Below, one piece after another: positions 1 to 10,300 of a stretch of DNA of 64,000 bases. The stretch is from Dermatemys mawii (Eukaryota; Chordata; Testudines; Dermatemydidae): NCBI GenBank assembly GCA_007922305.1, contig ML677373.1:20233348-20297347 (forward strand). The letters run 5' to 3'. The stretch's first letter is position 1. Each line of letters begins with the position of its first letter. Position numbers and translations under genes: made by a program. The notes under the pieces are model-generated. The model made no database searches. It was not told where the DNA came from and saw only the letters and a list, made by a program, of their open reading frames with translations.

Positions 1-205
1 CCAAGCTCCAGTCCCCCTTCTTCCCACTTCCCCCTGTCTGCCTGAAGCAGGGGTTTATCAGGATCCTGACAGGGCCTTCATTGACTGCAGCTGCTTCAAT
101 TCACCTGTAGCCATCCTCCCTAGTCTATGGGGAACTACACCTTAACTAGCCTTGGTCCTATATATTTCCCCTCTACCACTGCTCCCTGGCCCTTCTGTGT
201 CACAG
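1..205. repeat. Dispersed repeat, copy A
   Basis: Shares an ordered series of blocks (CTGTCTGCCTGAAGCAGGGG, GCAGGGCCTT, ATTGACTGCAG, CTTCCCTAGTC) with 14155-14340 in the same orientation. It runs off the left edge. The class is unknown; the shared 3' boundary near a TCACA/TCACAT string suggests one mobile family. Confidence 0.7.
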
Positions 206-315
206 GACGTAGAGGGAGAGCCTCGGGGAGGAGGGGAAGCATTTGCAGCTATAAAGCCTGTGCTCCTTGCATGTTGCTATCAGCTAACTGCTGTAAAATG
301 GGATTCTGCCCTCAC

Positions 316-453
316 CTTCAGGAAGACTCTTTGCGGCCCCGACTGATCTGTGAAGGGCTTTTCAAAGATGCCGGCATAAGGGCGCAGCAGCCACAACAGG
401 TGAACGCCACCGCGGTCATCTCCCCAGAGCAGCAAGGAGCGACTCCCTAAGGA
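316..453 (-). CDS. WDR49-like exon f: WD40 blade
   Basis: 138 nt, phase 0-0, acceptor TTTCCCTTCCAG, donor GTGAGG. It encodes [20 protein letters not shown] then [20 protein letters not shown] and QRVFLK. [16 protein letters not shown] is the conserved blade core. Confidence 0.93.
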
Positions 454-3400
454 CTGGAAGGGAAACACAAACACAGAGGAGGAGGGAGGAGTTGAGATTT
501 GCTGGGGGAAGCTGCTGGTGTTCGCTTAATGCTCCATCTTTGCACGGTTAGCAGCTGATTAAACATACACTGACTGTCATTGCGCTTGAGTCACGGCTGA
601 AAACCCCGCTACGTTCCGATGGCCCAAAGCCAGGGAATCGGACCAGGGTTCGAGGAGGATGCTGTGCGTGTCTTGGGGGATCTCCGCACGGAGCTCTGAG
701 GCCGCACCCCTCACGCTGCCTGTGTGTCCATCCCCAGGGTCTGTCCCAAACTCACCATTGTGCCCCTTCCCCCCAAGAGCTGGGCTCTGTGCAGTAGGAG
801 CAGGTTCATATTTGTGCCCTCTCCCCAAATCCTGACCCTGGACTAGGTAGAGGCACAGCTTTGGGCCACTGCGTCAAGGACCTCATACACTGCAGAGAAG
901 CAAGATTTGCCCCATTCAGCAAACAGCTGATAACAATCAAACTCCCTGACACAGGGTGTGAATTGGAACCATCTCTGTCTCCTGTGCAGGCAGTATTGAT
1001 TCTGTTCCCTTTATCAACACATTGATTCTGTTACCCTTACATACAACATTGTATGTCTTCCTCTAGATACCGTTGCACAATTGGCTAAGTACATAATGGT
1101 GGAGTGGGGCAGGTTTGCCTTTCCCCGAAACATCACGTGCCCACCTCTGCTACAAGCAGGATATTGAATTTGATGGAGAAGGCTCTGATCTGCTTTGCAA
1201 ATCCTCTGTTCCCAAGTAGATTATTGCTTGAAAAGCATCCTAAATAAATCCCAGCTTCAAATCTGAGAGCACCCGTGTTATTCCTTTAAGTAATAATTAA
1301 CTTTTCCTTCTCGCCCTGAATCTTGACTGTCTTCTTAGTCACTCACAAGAGAATGGTAGCAAACAATCATTGTGACCCAAGTCAGGATGGGTTCTTGCAT
1401 CTAAAATATAAGACAATCCTAGACTGTGATCTTACTTCAAAGAGTTATAGCTTGGCACAAATGATCATAAACACTCTGACTTGTTGGGGATACACAATAA
1501 AGGTTACAGGGTAACTTTATGAGCACATATTAGAACACAAAGTGCTGTTTCACTGTACCTGTGCATTATACCAGTAGTACAATGAAGTTGGAACATTTTT
1601 CAGAGCTGGAGGGATAGAAAGAGAAATGGAATATTAGAATTATTCATATTCCCTCAATATCCATTCTCCATGTGATACATAGAAAGAGATCCTATTCTCA
1701 GTGCAGTAAGAGGAGACGGAGAACTCATCACTGTTAATGACAGGGAACACTGTAAATTCCTTGGGTGTGTGTGAAAATATACAGGCCAGAGTGATGTCTA
1801 GTTACCACTACCTATATCTATTTTTATGATCACCTACATGCTTTTATAACCATCAACATAATCATTACTAGAGACAGACAGGAACCAAAACTCTGGGCCC
1901 AAATACTCATTGAAGTGCTGTGAAATTCAGAAATGGATCTGAATTTAGTAGCTCAGCCTGTGTCTAATCATTCTTGCATTCACCCCCCTCTAGCAGTTTC
2001 TGTACTGTCATTTATTTAAATAAGGTTCACTGGGCCTGGTTCTCCATTGCAGGAGGAAAATGCTACCCCATGAGAATGGTTGCACATCACTTCCACTAGC
2101 CTCACAAGCTGCAAGACAACACAGAAATCCGATCCACTATAAGTGGCCAGCGGCTCCTCACATGATATAAAATTGGAAAAGCTCCATTGATCTCAGTGGA
2201 GCTACGCCAACCAATGACAGTTGAGGATCTGACCAAAATCACGTTCTGCCTGATTTATATCTCAGGTAATCCCATGACCCACTCCCATCTCCCAACCCCC
2301 GCCCCAGCCCTGATCCCCCTCCTGCCCTCCAACCCCTCAGTCCCAGCCCAGAGCAACCTCCTGCACCCCCAACCCCTCATCCCCAGCCCCACCCCAGAGC
2401 CCGCATTCCCAGATGGGGCCCTCACCCCCTCCCACACCTCAACTTCCAATTTTGTGAGCGTTCATGGCTCGCCATACAATTTCCCTACCCGGATGGGGCC
2501 CTCAGGTGAAAAAGTTTGCTCACCCCTGTACTAGTGAGTGTTGGGGTCTGGTTCTAAAGCTCTAACTCCCCATCTGCTCCACCATTCCCAAACCGCATGG
2601 CTTTAGCTACCTGCCTTTGGGCAATTTTGGCTTACTCCATTAAGCAGCCCAAGAGGACAACAACAGGGATCCCAGAGACTGCAGTGAGCAAGCAACTGAG
2701 TACTTGTGTTTGGTTTGTTGCTCTCCACAATATCTAGGTTTCTGTGAGAACAGCCTGGTGTTTTCTCCCCAGAAAGCAATGCTGAAAATCAGAAGCCTGA
2801 TTTAGACTATATCCAAACCTCAGAATAGAATCTGGGAACATAAACAAAGGCCTCTCCTACTAGTAAAATCCTAATGTGTACCAAATAAATGAAACTCTTC
2901 AAAAAGGTTTGCTGTTGCCACGTCAAAAAAGTGAATATCCCTGCAGGTGGTGGCTACTGCGATTTTGTGGACATTTGCCATGTATGCAGCATCTGTGGTC
3001 CAGAATTTCAACCTTCTTTTTTCTGCTTGAGAGCCTTTGGAATCGGTTGCAATCTGTTAGAAAACAAGCAGCAAAGGAGAACTCAAAACATTGGAATCTC
3101 TCGCAGAAGCAATGCACTGGTGCCACCTTCAGCATGAAACAGCCATTCCCAGATCAAGTTAATACGCCCGGATTCTGCAAGGAGCTTCCCAAACATCTGC
3201 ATCATTATGGATCTGTACTGCAATAACATTAGGAGTCATGGACCAGGGCCCCATTGTGTTAGGCACTGTACACACTCCCAAAGAGCTGACAATCTAAGTA
3301 GTCGCCAACAGACAACAGGAAGAGATAGACAGAAAAGCGCTCTGACCCCATATAATGCTAGTTGATGCAATGCATTTAATGATGCACAATAATCCAAACC

Positions 3401-6029
3401 CCTTATTTTCCCCAGAGCAGATGGAAGGAGTACTAGGAGCTACAACAATTTATGAATGTAGATATTGGATTTTCATTAGGGAGGGTTTAAACTCAGAATT
3501 TGCTGCAAAATGGAAATTCAGACACTTTGGAAAATATTTGGTTCAGATTCAGAATGAAACAGGAATTTGGGAATTTCCCATTATGGGAAAAAAACAAAGT
3601 GTTTCATTTCAAAAATGCTCCCAGGCTCTCTGGCTCCTCAGCCGTCCACCTGAGGAGTTGAGGGCCATGGACTTCCAGGACCCCCAGATCCCAGGTCAGC
3701 TGGCTGGGCTGCCCGACCCTCCAGTTGGATATCTCGGGGGGTCAGGGAGCTGGCTACCCAGGGAGTCATGCAGCCAGGTAGCTACCATGAAACCCGGAAG
3801 CCCCAGATCTGCAGCAGCCCACCAGGTGAGCAGCCAAGGAGCTAAAACTTTTCTTTCCATTTTCCTGACAGACAATCAACACTAGGGGGGAAAACTGAAA
3901 TTTTCTTGCAGAAAATTTGAATGTTGCAGAAACTGCATTTTCCACTGGAAAACATTCCTCTGTAAAATTCCAACCAGCTCTAATCCTCATGGCAAAGAAG
4001 CTAAACTCCCCTAGAAATAGCCATTTAGTGAGTGAAATCTGGATGCTGAATTGCTCCCAAGAGTTCACTCGTCATTGCATTAACCTCCATGCTATTACCA
4101 ATCTCTTTACCTGATACGTTTTCTGAATATGTAGAGCGCTGTCCCAGGTAGTAAGAACGCCTCCTTTGCTGACGCTTACAAACCAGAGCGGTGGTGGGGA
4201 AGAGATGGCCAATATCCTGGTAGTTGGCGCCAGCTGAAAAACCAAGACCAATATTGCTCCCTTGCTTCTCCATTTCACATTATATATGTGCCTGTAATTC
4301 AGCCATCATGCTCAGTAGTTGGTATAAACAAGGCTAGAATTTGACTGTACACCTTCAAAGTTATAGGGATGCTATAGTTATATATGCTCAACCCAGGTGG
4401 TCCCAAAACAGACAAATTACCCCCCCACTTTATTTGATAAAGTGACCTCTCCCTAGATTTAAGTGCCTGGCCAGAATTGCTTTACTGTTACATCAGTGGA
4501 ACAAATCTGGAACTCTTCATTAGCTTTTTACTAGCAATTCAACAAGAAAAGCTGCCCTGAAGACAATTCCAGCTAGACAGAAAACTCTGCCAACCCCTCT
4601 TTGCCAGTGTCCTCAAGAAAACTGCAATAAAGCTGTGGGGGGAAGGGGGAATGTTAAAGCTCAAGTTTTTAATTCCTTTTATGTTTTTCTTGTGAAGGAA
4701 AAATGCAGCTGAAGACGAGAGGAATACTGAACGATGTGCAGCACCAGAGAACGGTTACAGGGCTAGCCGGTCCAGTTACAATTCAGTTCCTCCGCCTGCT
4801 TTGTCCAATGCACTGCCCTCTCCGCTCACCTTGTTCTGCACACAGTGTCGGATGAGGGGCTCCCGGCCAAGGAAGATCTCCTCCTTGGCTTTCACATGGT
4901 CCCTTTCTTTGTAATAGAGCAGCAGGTATGTGCGGAACTTGTTCCAGTCAATAAGGCCATCACAGCTGGTGTCAACCTCAAAAACGATGGCAACAAAGAA
5001 GTGGGGAAAAGCCAATATGACTTCACAGGTAGCGTGAGCAGACTCAACAGTCCTTGTGATCAAACTCCACTCTGATTATTAAAATCACTCATCACTTTTA
5101 TTACAATAGCACCTGGAGGCTCCACCGGGGAACTCACTGTGCTAGGCACAGTACACACTTATAACGAGACAGTCCCTGAACACGATAAGTCTAAATGGAT
5201 AGGACATAGGGTGGGAATCTCCATGTCCCTGCATGTATACACCTGTACAAAGTGGCTATAAAATGCTATGAAATCAGAGTACTTCACTCAGTCCAGTGGT
5301 AGCATTTTACCTCCACAAGATGCAAATCCGTGGAGAAGCAGTTAATGCTGAAGTCCCAGGTAGCCAGTAACAAAACTAGATGTTATAAAGTAAGAGTTCA
5401 AATGGGAAGAGGAGTAGCGGAGTGACGCAGAATCATAGAAAATCAGGGTTGGAAGGGACCTCAGGAGGTTTCTAGTCCAACCCCTGCTCAAAGCAGGACC
5501 AATCCCCAATTAAATCATCCCAGCCAGGGCTTTGTCAAGCCTGACCTTAAAAATCTCTAAGGAAGGAGATTCCACCACCTCCCTAGGTAACCCATTCCAA
5601 TGCTTCACCACGCTCCTAGGGAAAAAGTTTTTCATATGCAAGGAAAAAATCAAAATAAGAGTGTTTTAAAAATGTTGTGGCGCCTGCCTGCTAGAAATGC
5701 CAACTGGCTGGGATGGGAATTATTTGCACTCATGATCCATCTAACCCCAGATCCTTGTTACCTTGCTGAGAAGCAGCTCTAATTGGTTGTTCCAGATCTC
5801 AGAGCCAGTCAGCTCCGACAGGGCTCTGTGAAACTCTTGTAGAGTCAGACATCCAGGTGGCTGCATTTTCTGTTTCCTGCAGGGTCCCAGCCACTGGTCT
5901 TTATTCTCTGCTTCCCTGCCTTGGTCGTCCCCTTTGGGGGAGCAGTGAATAGCAAACAATGCTTCCAGGAGCTGCAAGTGACCCAGCTCCAGCTCTTCCT
6001 CCAGATAGGGGCTTTTTCTCTGATCAAAG
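316..6029 (-). CDS. WDR49-like: WDR49-like EF-hand/WD40 protein, six internal exons
   Basis: Six minus-strand exons (6029-5762, 4976-4830, 4233-4111, 3053-2882, 1605-1559, 453-316) join in phase to 298 codons without a stop. The order is a divergent helical/EF-like region ([12 protein letters not shown]...LLLSK), a clear EF-hand loop ([12 protein letters not shown]), a spacer, then WD40 material ([47 protein letters not shown]). This arrangement and several strings, as I recall them, match WDR49 and its relatives WDR64/WDR95. WDR49 (CFAP337) is associated with motile cilia in the literature; a ciliary role here is inference. The gene has no start or stop codon in the assembled part: at least one 5' exon lies above 6029 and more WD40 exons lie below position 1. 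The exact paralogue is not settled. Confidence 0.88.
1559..1605 (-). CDS. WDR49-like exon e: 47-nt exon
   Basis: Short exon between TTTCTATCCCTCCAG and GTACAG. It encodes [15 protein letters not shown], corresponding to the NVPTCLDYWY string that precedes the next blade in relatives. It restores phase 0 between exons d and f, which is the main support. Confidence 0.85.
2250..2540. repeat. C-rich miniature DNA-transposon-like repeat
   Basis: Strongly cytosine-rich (CCAACCCC, CCCAGCCC units), ending in GGTGAAAAAGTTTGCTCACCCCTG. In reverse complement the end reads CAGGGGTGAGCAAACTTT, a typical hAT-type terminus. The other terminus is not clear. Confidence 0.5.
2882..3053 (-). CDS. WDR49-like exon d: WD40 blade
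   Basis: 172 nt, acceptor TTGTTTTCTAACAG, donor GTACAC. It encodes [20 protein letters not shown] then [20 protein letters not shown] and [17 protein letters not shown]. The TDAxYMxNVxKIAVATTxRDIxFF block fits WDR49. Confidence 0.92.
3200..3345. repeat. SINE-like fragment
   Basis: Contains GGACCAGGGCCCCATTGTGT, TAGGCACTGTACACACTCCC and AAAGAGCTGACAATCTAAGT. A similar series (TGTGCTAGGCACAGTACACA) recurs at 5110-5200, marking a dispersed short element. Confidence 0.5.
3490..3985. repeat. AT-rich dispersed repeat with TTTTCCA blocks
   Basis: Contains repeated GAAATTTT/TTTTCCA-type blocks around a GC-rich centre, and ends ATTCCAACCAGCTCTA. Comparable material occurs at 31930-32150, 47340-47740 and 63690-63910. 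It lies between WDR49-like exons c and d; no coding role is seen. Confidence 0.4.
4111..4233 (-). CDS. WDR49-like exon c: first WD40 blade
   Basis: 123 nt, phase 0-0, acceptor GGTTTTTCAG, donor GTAAAG. It encodes [20 protein letters not shown] then [20 protein letters not shown]. FVSVSKxGxLTxW is the characteristic first blade of WDR49-type proteins. Confidence 0.93.
4830..4976 (-). CDS. WDR49-like exon b: EF-hand
   Basis: 147 nt, phase 0-0, donor GTGAGC. It encodes [20 protein letters not shown] then [20 protein letters not shown]. The loop [12 protein letters not shown] has Asp at positions 1, 5 and 9 and Gly at 6, but Lys instead of Glu at position 12, so calcium binding may be weak or absent. 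Confidence 0.92.
5108..5215. repeat. SINE-like fragment
   Basis: Second member of the family noted at 3200: CTGTGCTAGGCACAGTACAC followed by a GACAGTCCCTGAACACGATAAGTCTAAAT-like tail, here cited only in part. Confidence 0.45.
5428..5636 (-). repeat. CR1 LINE 3' fragment
   Basis: Starts AATCATAGAAAATCAGGGTT and GGAAGGGACCTCAGGAGG, the reverse complement of the sauropsid CR1 3' end, and continues into CCATTCCAATGCTTCACCAC. Truncated at the 5' side. Confidence 0.9.
5762..6029 (-). CDS. WDR49-like exon a: N-terminal helical/EF-like region
   Basis: 268 nt. The acceptor is preceded by a long pyrimidine run (TTTCCTTTCCCCACCAG) and the donor is GTAACA. It encodes [20 protein letters not shown] through [20 protein letters not shown] to LELLLSK. 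It begins with one base of a split codon, so an upstream exon ending in phase 2 is required. Confidence 0.8.
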
Positions 6030-6204
6030 CTGGTGGGGAAAGGAAAGGAAAGGAAAGCAAAGCAAATGTTCATCAAGGACAGGTCAGAGATTGATTGTTG
6101 TGGGGGTATATGCTGCACAGGTACAGGGGTGTCAGTTTGCTGTGGGGTGTCTTTTAGGGAGTAGTAAGAACAAGTGGCATGCAGAGGGGTCAGTACTTCT
6201 CAAT

Positions 6205-6295
6205 GAGCCTTGTGTTGGACTTTTCTTATATAGGCTCTTATTCCCCTCTTACTTCTGTCCTGATTTTTCACCCTTGCTGTCCGGTCATCCTAGCT
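6205..6295. repeat. Fragment of a GTGACCAGAT-ended element
   Basis: TATATAGGCTCTTATTCCCC...CTGTCCGGTCATCCTA matches the right half of the repeat whose halves appear at 49658 and 51330. No left half is visible here. Confidence 0.5.
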
Positions 6296-6356
6296 GGCAT
6301 GGGCCAGCCACTAGTGCCCAACGGCAGGGTAGACATAGCCACCGTGGCTCAGTTTT

Positions 6357-6716
6357 GTAGGGGGTAAATTAGGTTTAGGTTTTGTAATGACACAACCACT
6401 CCCAGTCTTTATTCGGGCCTAATCTGAGGGTGTCCAGTTGCAAATTAATTCCAGTTCTGCAGTTTCACATTGGAGTCTGTTTTTGAAGTTTTGCTACTGA
6501 AGAATTGCCACTTTTAGGTCTGTTATTGAGTGACCAGGGAGACTGAAGTGTTCTCCTACTGGGTTTTGAATGTTATGATTTCTGTCAGATTTGTTTCCAT
6601 TTATTCTTTTTCATAGAGACTGTCTGGTTTGGCCAGCTGGATACCATCAGATTAGTCCTGAATAAAGACTGGGAGTGGCTGGGTCATTACAAAACCTAAA
6701 CCTAATTTCCCCCTAC
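6357..6716. mobile_element. Penelope-like fragment bounded by a 69-bp inverted repeat
   Basis: 6357-6426 and 6648-6716 are near-perfect reverse complements (GGTTTAGGTTTTGTAATGAC against GTCATTACAAAACCTAAACC). Between them, minus-strand sequence 6455-6650 is a diverged copy of the GIY-YIG region seen at 41880-42118 (shared blocks GTTCTGCAGT, GAAGTGTTCTCCTAC, CATTTATTCTTTTTC, GACTGTCTGGTTTGGCC). Frames are broken, so this is a dead copy. Confidence 0.7.
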
Positions 6717-6867
6717 TATTACTTCTTGTCAATTGTCTGGAATGGGCCACTCTCATTATCATTTCAAAAGTTATTTTTCCTCCCTTGGCATCCTACTGTT
6801 AAGTGAATTGTCTCATTAGACTGACCTCACACTTTATAAGGCAACTCCCATCCTTTCATGTATTTAT

Positions 6868-7014
6868 ACCTGCTCCTGTATTTTCCTTTCCATGCATCTG
6901 ATGAAGTGGATTCTAGCCCATGAAAACTTATGCCCAAATAAATTTGTTAGTCTCTAAGGTGCCACAAGGACTCCTCTTTATTTTTGCTGATACAGACTAA
7001 CATGGCTACCACCC
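6868..7014 (-). mobile_element. Penelope-like element tail
   Basis: In reverse complement it reads AGTCCTTGTGGCACCTTAGA then CATGGGCTAGAATCCACTTC. The same tail is found at 41580-41690 and 50770-50858. It is inverted relative to the neighbouring GIY-YIG fragment compared with the 42-kb copy. Confidence 0.75.
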
Positions 7015-7041
7015 TGAAACCTAACATATCATCATGTCTTA

Positions 7042-7309
7042 GGCCTTGTCACCATTGGGAAATTAGTGCACTGCATGCAAAAGTGAGTTTACAGCACCAT
7101 CTGGTCTGCACTGACTCCCTGTGTAGACAATAAAAGTGCCTTTGTGAGCTTTAGCTTAATACACTTTAAAGAGTATCACACTAACCACCCTGAGGGCACT
7201 TTTAGTGCTCACTAAAAGTGTTCACCCAGGAAATTAGTGCAGAGCAGCCAGTGTGCTGTAAATTCACACCCTAGCTTACTGCACATTAACTTTCCATTTA
7301 GACGAGCCC
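7042..7309. mobile_element. Harbinger-type miniature element in TTA duplication
   Basis: The ends GGCCTTGTCACCATT and (reverse complement) GGGCTCGTCTAAATG are degenerate forms of the GGGCTTGTCTACACT terminus. TTA flanks both sides (7039-7041, 7310-7312). It carries internal self-complementary stretches such as GGGCACTTTTAGTGC and no coding potential. Confidence 0.65.
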
Positions 7310-7312
7310 TTA

Positions 7313-10300
7313 ATAAATGTACTACTGTCAGAATGGAACTTACCATGTTATACCTGCTGGTACTTCCTGCTTGTACGCACACCAGGAAGAATTCTGCTTT
7401 TTCTTTTCCATCACTGACGTTTCAACTTTGTCTCCCTCTTTCCTGAAACTGTGATGGTTCTTCATGGCCTTTTCCCAGTATGCCAATCCTAATTAACTTG
7501 CAACACTGGCAGAATCAGAGTCAATTCAATATCTTCTTCTTACCAAAAACAAACCAACCCAAATCAAGCTCTGAATGATCTTCAACTGGCGCAGGGTGGA
7601 AGCTCTTCTCTAAGTTCTCCTGAGGCCCTTGTTGTCCCATAATCCTTGAGACGCTGCTTGCCACCACATATAAATGTTTTCAGGAAGCCACGCTGACAAT
7701 CTTGGTGGTAATGGCAATACACTATGGCTGAATCAAATACTGCTCTTCAGATACAAGGTAAACCAATGTTTCAAGTGTTCCCAAGCCAGGATATGCCATG
7801 CCATGCAAGCAGACTAGCTAGTGCATTCTCAGACAGCTGCACTGCCTAGAGGCTCCCAAATCCATGAGCAGGTGAAGACATTACGCAGACAGAAAACTAA
7901 AGGCTTCATTTTGAAAGGCCAGTACTAGGTACATTGGGAAGAGTAGTCAGCATAGCTACTAGTCTGGACTTGAGTAACACGATCCATCCTGCTTATAATT
8001 ATTTAGCAACAGTGCCCAAGAAATGTTTCAATGCAAAGGAATTTCACTTGGGGGATGGGTTCATGCAAAGAAAAGCATTTGGTCAATTTATGATTAACCT
8101 GATCATTTGCAGTTGATATCTACAGAGAAGAGAGAGAATCACAGATTTCTTTCCTGTGCTCTGTTGGACGTTAATGTTTTGCACCAGGAGCTCAATGTGA
8201 GACCATACATAAGAGGTGAACCGCTAGAAGGGGATTAATTTAGGGAATTACAAATAGGCCATTGTGCACCTCTGAGACCATGATCAGCTGTGATGAGTTG
8301 GTCTCATACACTGCACAGAAACAGAAGTGAACAGCTAAAGAGACTCCTTCATCCTTGATCTCAGAAGCAGAATGTCCTTCCTCTTCATAAATGTGGACTA
8401 GTTATTTAATAGTGAGGCAGGATACAATTCTGCCTTGCTATTTTCATTAATATGTAATTTATTGTGCTGTCAATATTTTCTTGTCGCCATAACTACAGGT
8501 GATGTTGACGTTCCCCTCCCTATTCCATTAGGTAATTAAACTGTAAAAATGCCATGAAGCCTCCGGTCATGTGCAAAGCAAGAATTCTAGGGAGTTAATG
8601 GCCCGTTCTTTCAGAGAGAACCTTCGAGAGAGGGTAAAACCCAGGGCGCCTGTTGCTTTTTCACAATAGTATCACTTCTCTCCTTGTTCTTAATTGCTGC
8701 GATCAGGCCTGTGACTAATATTTGCCAGGCTTAAAATCAGAGCAAGAGCATGATCCATATCTACGTTCCTATTCTCCTTCACCTCTGGGTGGGTGGGGAA
8801 ACAGGTCCTCAAATTTCTTGATACAGCCCCGAGAAACAGCTGATTTCCCTTGCTGTCAATTTTATTCTTTAGAATGAGCATTACAGGCAGCAAGGGCAAT
8901 GAGAGAGGACCTCTTTAAGGATCCTGTGTATCTTAATCCAGCATTTCCATAAGTGGGAGGGTCTTCTATACAGGCCTCTTCGTTATTTTAGAATCTCAGC
9001 TTTCATATTAATCGCCAACATCCCCATTCACTTGGGTGGAGCTAGGAGAAGGTACATCCTGCTGCAGATTTGCCCCCCAGTGTGTGCTTATATTGTATTA
9101 ATAGGCAATATACTGAGCTGTGGAGACAAAATTTGGATGATCTATATTCTAATATCAAATGTCTTTCACATTCTCATGCAGTTAAACAGGAAACAGCGCT
9201 TGCTTCATCTTCAGCAAAGATCCCTGTATCCTCAGAGTGGTGGAAGCAGGTCAGGTAGCTTGCAGAGAGAGGATTTCCTTGTCTCCTGTTTCACATGAAA
9301 TGAAGAGCAGGTAACATTCACACCCTTGACACTCGCCCAGTGCTGAAGAACGCTATGTGGAACAAGCCCCATGCAATTCTGAAGTCAAACCAGCAGATGG
9401 CAGACTATGAAAAGAGACAGAGCAACAGATACAATCTCTTTTCATGGGAGTGAAATCCAGTGCAGCACTGGAAAACAACCAATGTCTCCAAAGGAACCTA
9501 TGTCATATGCTGGAAATGTGTGCAAGACATTCCAGGAAAGAAAAGAGTCTCATGTATCTTTTCTTAGAAATTCTGAATTATTGTGCAATGTTCTTTTAAA
9601 GCAAATCAACCAAATAACTCATTTTGCTGTCAAGATAGAAACAATGAGAACAAACAACGCCCTCCCCATCACCCTGCAGTGCCCCTTCGCTCCCGTGACT
9701 TTTCTCTTTGAGAACATTTTAAGCAAAGAGCATAAAATTGTCTTCTGTTTCCAGGGCCTTTCCTATGTAATTCAAGGCTCCAGTGATGTTCTGTGCATGC
9801 CCCACAAAATATTTCCCCCTTTCATTCCTGTGCCCACATTCACTGCTCCAGGATCTCATCATGACTACATCTCATTCAGAAGAATTAATTTATGGCTCAT
9901 ATTAAGTAATATTCATTTTTGGCAATTAGATTCATAGAGGGACCAATTTTAAGCCTAAAAGGAGACTCAGTTGTGCCGTGAAACTTGGGTTTGTAAGGAG
10001 AGGTTTTTATGGTGCATGATGGAAAGCTGTGTTTGATGGGCCCATCTGATGTGCAGATCTGGCTTAATACACACACAGACGCATGTTTTGTGTGCATCTA
10101 TTTTACAAGAGCAATTTAAGGCTCCAATATCTGAAAGGATAAACATGGAAAAGAAACAATGGGCTACATTTTCCATTCACTGGCAATGTACGCTCTAGGA
10201 AAAGTGGAACAGCCTGTAGGCTTTAGCACATACATTCCGGAAAGACCAAAAGAAGGGTTTTTCGACAAAGCACTGACAGTGGTAACTGCTAACCCAGCTG

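Noticed and set aside
3355..3885. 176-codon plus-strand ORF
   Set aside because: Runs across a dispersed repeat and opposes the WDR49-like gene; no domain seen.
9407..9937. 176-codon plus-strand ORF
   Set aside because: No motif, no splice context and composition like chance translation of AT-rich DNA.
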